From positions 442,501 to 506,500 of the forward strand of contig JAAOOA010000120.1 in NCBI GenBank assembly GCA_012861695.1: a DNA stretch of 64,000 nt, given 5' to 3'. Within the stretch, counting starts at the first letter, position 1; each line of letters opens with the position of its first letter. Below the pieces are notes generated by a model. That model worked only from the letters and a program-made list of their open reading frames with translations. It was not told the DNA's origin and searched no databases. Origin of the DNA: Trematomus loennbergii (lineage: Eukaryota; Chordata; Actinopteri; Perciformes; Nototheniidae). Position numbers and translations under genes: made by a program. Shown here piece by piece: positions 60,856-64,000 of the stretch.

Positions 60856-62027
60856 AGATGTGAATGTGTAATCTAACATTTTCAGTAAGAATAATGGACA
60901 AAAGGAGTGCAAATACAAATTCAATTTATTGAAATGTGAACCAAAAGTTAATCAAACATGTTTTAAATAAAAAGCACATATGGACAGAAGGTGTAAACCT
61001 ATTAAATGTATAAGTAAACACATTTAGTCAAATAAAGTGACAGACAGGCCTGTGCAGTGGTATCAGCTATGCATGGGCTCCTCCATCAGGCCTGGTCCTC
61101 CTCGCAGAGGAAAGACCCTCAGTCCTCTCCAAACCAACAGACAGGACGTCCATCACACGGAGGTTTCTCCCTGAAGTCTCTGCAGCTCTCTGGACACCAC
61201 GCTGTCTCAATCCGTCCACACTGAATATGAGAGGGGAAAATGAAAATAATAAATGCTTTAGACAATAAGAAATATAAAGTTGACTGTTGAGTTGCTCAGT
61301 TTTTTTAGATTGTCAATACTATTACTGTATAACTAATATCTCAGGTTAAGAGGCACCTTCAAATAAAGATTGGTCTTTAAATACATTTTGTCTTTTGAAT
61401 TGTTTGTCTAAAGTCAAGGATCTAGAACTGGTACTTATAGTTTTAATGATACAGTCTGGTTATAATGCTGTTTGGAGGAGGCCTCACAGGTAAGAGCACT
61501 AACTAGCTACCATCACATGTACCTTAGCTTACTTAAATGTATTAAACGTATAATTAAGTGATGGCAAAATATAAATAACTAATGTCATGCAAACATATTA
61601 ATATTTGCTTGATTCCAGTGTTGCATTTAGCACATTGCATACAAACGTTAAGGGATTTTAAGATTCTGAAGTATTATGCTAAAAACTCAATAACTTAGAT
61701 TTATTTATAGTTTTGCTGAATAGTTTCATGTCCGCTTACCTTAGAAACGTAAAATGTGACGGCAGTGTGCAGATGGGGAGCATGTTAGCTTAGCTTCTTA
61801 GCTTGAGCTAGCTCTGTTACTTCCCAGCTGGAGGCAGCAGGTCCCGCCTCGGCTCCGCCTCTTTGCCCTTATTTGGAGCAGGCGGGAGCAGGCGGGAGTT
61901 AGACTCTGACGCACTGTCGAGCCGTTAGTGGCCGACTCCGCCTACTAAGGGCTTCTCGGCAACTCTGCAGAATCCTATGGGTGACGTCACGGACCCTACG
62001 TCCATTTATATATACAGTCTATGACCT
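59391..62027. repeat. Segment bracketed by inverted ATAGACTGTATATATAAA
   Basis: ATAGACTGTATATATAAA at about 59395-59412 occurs inverted at about 62006-62024. The motif is a recurrent fish repeat terminus from memory. It may mean the 2.6 kb between, including the exon-like blocks, travels as a unit. The duplicated motif near 54835 lies at the same place relative to the shared block. Confidence 0.35.
61067..61783 (-). CDS. Possible two-exon microprotein gene, 65 residues (hypothetical)
   Basis: On the minus strand an ATG at 61783-61781 opens 44 nt ending CTAAG before GTAAGC (61740/61739). A second exon starts at 61220 after a pyrimidine-rich tract and TTCAG, and stays open to TAG at 61069-61067. 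Splicing restores the frame exactly, giving 65 residues: MLPICTLPSH at the start, an Arg-rich middle and DGGAHA at the end. No domain is recognised. Upstream sequence at 61840-61900 has GC-box-like CCGCCTC motifs. A minus-strand AATAAA lies near 60925, so it would converge with the plus-strand transcript at 60855. A frame of this length can occur by chance. Confidence 0.3.
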
Positions 62028-62059
62028 TTACCAGCTTTGATAACACTTTAATGATCAAT

Positions 62060-62284
62060 CATTAAAATCAAAACATATATAATTATTATTATATATATAT
62101 ATATTATTATAAGTATTATTACAAACAAAAACATTTCCCACAACTTTTAAAACCCGTCTGACCCGTCTCATCTTTATATATAATTATTATTAACATTTTA
62201 ATTATTATTTATTTTAATACCGTTAGTTTTTCTATCTTTTCACCAGAGGGGGCAGTGAACTGATGTTTAAAGAAAAACAAAAAT
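62060..62284. repeat. L2-like 3' tail and AT-rich tract (unit 5 start)
   Basis: ACAAACAAAAACATTTCCCA and a TTTATATATAATTATTATTA tract correspond to the 3' end of the L2-like LINE that opens every unit. GGGGGCAGTGAA follows as in the other cassettes. Confidence 0.5.
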
Positions 62285-62322
62285 CCCATGATGCATTGCG
62301 GTTGTCCGTTTCTAGCTTCCGG
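62285..62322. promoter_or_regulatory. ZNF143/STAF-like plus ETS-like cassette before LINE ORF1
   Basis: CCCATGATGCATTGCGG and CTTCCGG (62316-62322) are conserved, but ACTACAA has decayed to AACAAAA. The LINE ORF1 ATG follows 34 bp after the ETS-like site. Confidence 0.45.
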
Positions 62323-62355
62323 TCCTCAGAAGCTGCACGTTGCTGAGCTGGTGGA

Positions 62356-63249
62356 ATGGCGTCTTTGAGCCCTGGAGAGGAGGATATGGAAAGTGCATCT
62401 GAAGGAGATGGAGGATGGAATGAAGTAAGGAAAAAGACTTCAAGAAAGAAGATAGACATGTCAAGTGACAGTCTTAGTGAATCTGATTCGCAGAATGAAT
62501 TGAAGAAAGTAAAGAAAAGGATTGAGAATGAAGAGTGGAAAGTGATTGTGGAGTTTGGTGAGCAATCCGCAGCTAAGCTACATCCAGTGGCCCTGACTAA
62601 AGCGATTCACAAAGAAATTGGATCGATAAAGCAAGCAAGATTTCTGAGCAAAGGACGGATGTTGGTTGAAATGATGAATGCAAAACAACAGGAAAAGTTA
62701 CTGAAAATGAAGACCCTGAATGAAGTTCGAATTAAATGCCATGTTCCTGGAGCAAATCGGAAAATACTTGGAGTTATCAGTGGAGTTCCGATAGAAATCG
62801 GCATAGAAGAACTCAAGGAAGAAATTAAAGGGGGAAAAGTGTCTGTAGTTAAGCGTCTTCCTACGATGTATCAGGGTAAGATAGTGGATAGTTTGTCTGT
62901 TCTTCTTCAGTTTGAAGAAACAATTCAACAGAAGATTATGATCGGTTGCATGAGCTTTCCAGTAAGAGAATTCATCCTTAAACCTCTGCGGTGCTTTAAA
63001 TGCCAAAGGTTTGGGCATGTGGCAGACAAGTGCAAAGCAACTAAGCCCAGGTGTCCAACATGTGCGGGGGAACATGAATATGGTAGTTGTGCTGCAGGTG
63101 CTAAGGTGAAATGTTGTAACTGTGATGGGGAACATAGTGCTGCGTATCAGGGCTGCGAAGTGCAGAAAAAGGCCAAGGAGGTGCAGAGATACAAAGTACA
63201 AAATAAAGTCTCATATTCTGAAGCAACAGAAAAGGTATCATTCCAATAA
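62356..63249 (+). CDS. I-clade LINE ORF1 (gag-like, zinc knuckles), 5' part
   Basis: The 297-codon frame starts MASLSPGEEDMESASEGDGG, a strongly acidic segment. A Lys-rich region and an RNA-binding-like middle follow. Three zinc knuckles lie from about residue 213: CFKCQRFGHVADKC, CPTCAGEHEYGSC and CCNCDGEHSAAYQGC. ORF1 proteins of this type coat LINE RNA in the cytoplasm. The frame stops at 63249 within a short retrotransposon insertion. The rest of ORF1 resumes in the same frame at about 63457, so the native protein was longer. The well-kept frame suggests a young copy. It is probably related to the element at 23786-26165. Confidence 0.8.
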   Translation: MASLSPGEEDMESASEGDGGWNEVRKKTSRKKIDMSSDSLSESDSQNELKKVKKRIENEEWKVIVEFGEQSAAKLHPVALTKAIHKEIGSIKQARFLSKGRMLVEMMNAKQQEKLLKMKTLNEVRIKCHVPGANRKILGVISGVPIEIGIEELKEEIKGGKVSVVKRLPTMYQGKIVDSLSVLLQFEETIQQKIMIGCMSFPVREFILKPLRCFKCQRFGHVADKCKATKPRCPTCAGEHEYGSCAAGAKVKCCNCDGEHSAAYQGCEVQKKAKEVQRYKVQNKVSYSEATEKVSFQ

Positions 63250-63456
63250 CTTGTATATAGACTCGTACTGCACTATTCCACATCATAACTTTATTTCATT
63301 TTTATAACTATTATTATTTTTGTATTGCTCATGCTCTTATTGTTATTATGTTATGTTATTATGTTGCATTGTTGGAGAAGCCTGTGACATAAGATTTTCA
63401 ACTGCATAATTACTCTGTAGTCAGATTGACAATAAAGAACCTTGAACCTTGAACTA
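63247..63456 (+). mobile_element. Short LINE/SINE 3' fragment inserted in ORF1
   Basis: About 205 bp from TTGTATATAGACTCG to a tail reading GACAATAAAGAACCTTGAAC. This resembles the 3' end of a small non-LTR retrotransposon. It interrupts ORF1 between ATEKVS and NIARKSQ. Its length keeps the frame but brings in a stop codon. No clear target duplication was found. Confidence 0.55.
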
Positions 63457-63777
63457 AACATAGCTAGGAAATCCCAAGTAGCAGCAAGTATATTCTCTTC
63501 AAAAGATTTTCCCAAACTCCCACAGGCAAAGGAAAGCTCCACAAAGTGTTCACATAAGTGTGTGATAGGAGAGGATGCATTGATTGTTAATAAGTACAAA
63601 TTTGTGGCCTTTATTGGAAAAGTGGTGAATGTTGCTTTGCAACAAACAAAAAAGAGGTCAAGACTGAAAACAATAGTGGAAGCAGCAGGTGAATTTTTGG
63701 GGATAAAGGATATAACGGTTGAAATGATACATGATATGCTAGCCCCCAATAATGATGATTCACAGATTAGTGAATAG
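63457..63777 (+). pseudogene. I-clade LINE ORF1, C-terminal part
   Basis: The frame continues with NIARKSQVAASIF, DFPKLPQAKES and a Lys-rich region to TAG at 63775-63777. It is in the same frame as 62356-63249, as expected for one protein split by an insertion. The family assignment rests on position before ORF2. Confidence 0.65.
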
Positions 63778-63781
63778 ATTG

Positions 63782-64000
63782 ATGGTTTTTCTCATTCTGC
63801 AGTGGAATGCTAGAAGCCTTATTGCAAATGGACAAGAATTCAAGACCTATATATATCAGTTAAAAGAAAAACCAGATGTTATTTGTATTCAAGAAACATG
63901 GCTGAAGACTCATTTGGACTTCATTATTGGGGGATATAGTGCTATAAGACAAGATAGAAATGATGGTCAGGGAGGAGGATGTGCAATCTTTATCAGAGAA
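63782..64000 (+). CDS. I-clade LINE ORF2 start (endonuclease), runs off window
   Basis: ATG at 63782, four bases after the ORF1 stop, opens MVFLILQWNARSLIANG. KPDVICIQETWL follows, the first two motifs of an APE-type endonuclease with the catalytic Asn and metal-binding Glu. RQDRNDGQGGGCAIFI comes next. The frame is open for 73 codons to the window end. A full ORF2 would continue with endonuclease, RT and RNase H of the type seen at 26165-23981. The close ORF1-ORF2 spacing suggests reinitiation. Whether the copy is complete cannot be seen here. Confidence 0.85.
   Translation, partial: MVFLILQWNARSLIANGQEFKTYIYQLKEKPDVICIQETWLKTHLDFIIGGYSAIRQDRNDGQGGGCAIFIRE

Noticed and set aside
62698..63201. 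Minus-strand 167-codon frame
   Set aside because: Antisense shadow of the LINE ORF1, which has clear zinc knuckles on the plus strand.

Overview
The window looks like nuclear DNA of a ray-finned fish, probably a percomorph. The evidence is Krueppel-type C2H2 zinc-finger exons with TGEKPY linkers behind spliceosomal acceptors, several LINE clades (L2/CR1-like and RNase H-bearing I-like), hAT, piggyBac-like and PIF/Harbinger elements, a solo LTR, and (CA)n and (ATT)n tracts. No prokaryotic gene organisation is present. The species cannot be named from the sequence.

The backbone is a cluster of duplicated zinc-finger (ZNF) genes buried in transposons. One repeating unit, read from low to high coordinate, holds: an L2-type LINE 3' end; a promoter-like cassette (ZNF143/STAF-like and ETS-like motifs); a 3' flanking segment with a perfect 13-bp-arm hairpin; the zinc-finger exon on the minus strand; a hAT element starting CAGAGGTGGG; a Harbinger element with nested insertions; a LINE ORF1-like reading frame; and a short first coding exon on the minus strand. 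Units lie at about 11.0-23.8 kb, 37.2-44.0 kb (internally deleted) and 44.7-58.0 kb. Remnant unit starts lie at about 58.2-58.46 kb and 62.1-62.35 kb. An inverted partial unit lies at 0.4-4.4 kb.

Region by region: 0-4.4 kb is an inverted ZNF array with many small deletions, followed by a TTAA-flanked MITE. 4.4-8.7 kb is mostly unassigned intergenic DNA with minisatellites and repeat ends. 8.7-11.5 kb is a broken L2-like LINE. 11.5-23.8 kb is unit 1, with a frameshifted 13-finger exon and a frameshifted exon 1. 23.8-26.2 kb is a minus-strand I-clade LINE whose 3' end sits about 10 bp upstream of the unit 1 ATG. 27.7-33.6 kb is a satellite of about forty 147-bp units with higher-order structure. 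34.5-37.9 kb is an L2-like LINE split by an element that is itself split. 37.9-44 kb is unit 2, with an intact 6-finger exon that lacks the acceptor AG. 44.7-58 kb is unit 3, with the best gene candidate. 59-61.9 kb holds a possible convergent pair of small spliced transcripts. 62.3-64 kb is the 5' part of an I-clade LINE (zinc-knuckle ORF1, then the endonuclease start of ORF2) running off the window.

The main result is a phase-compatible two-exon ZNF gene: exon 1 at 57998-57834 and a 13-finger exon at 48785-47661, both minus strand, separated by about 9 kb of transposons. It would encode about 429 residues with a DTGTPG-rich N-terminus built by a coding minisatellite. Other points worth checking are perfect RFX X-box palindromes in the 147-bp satellite, ZNF143/ETS-like cassettes in each unit, and empty-site/filled-site pairs that date several transposon insertions relative to the duplications. 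All functional statements are inferred from motifs; no database search was possible.
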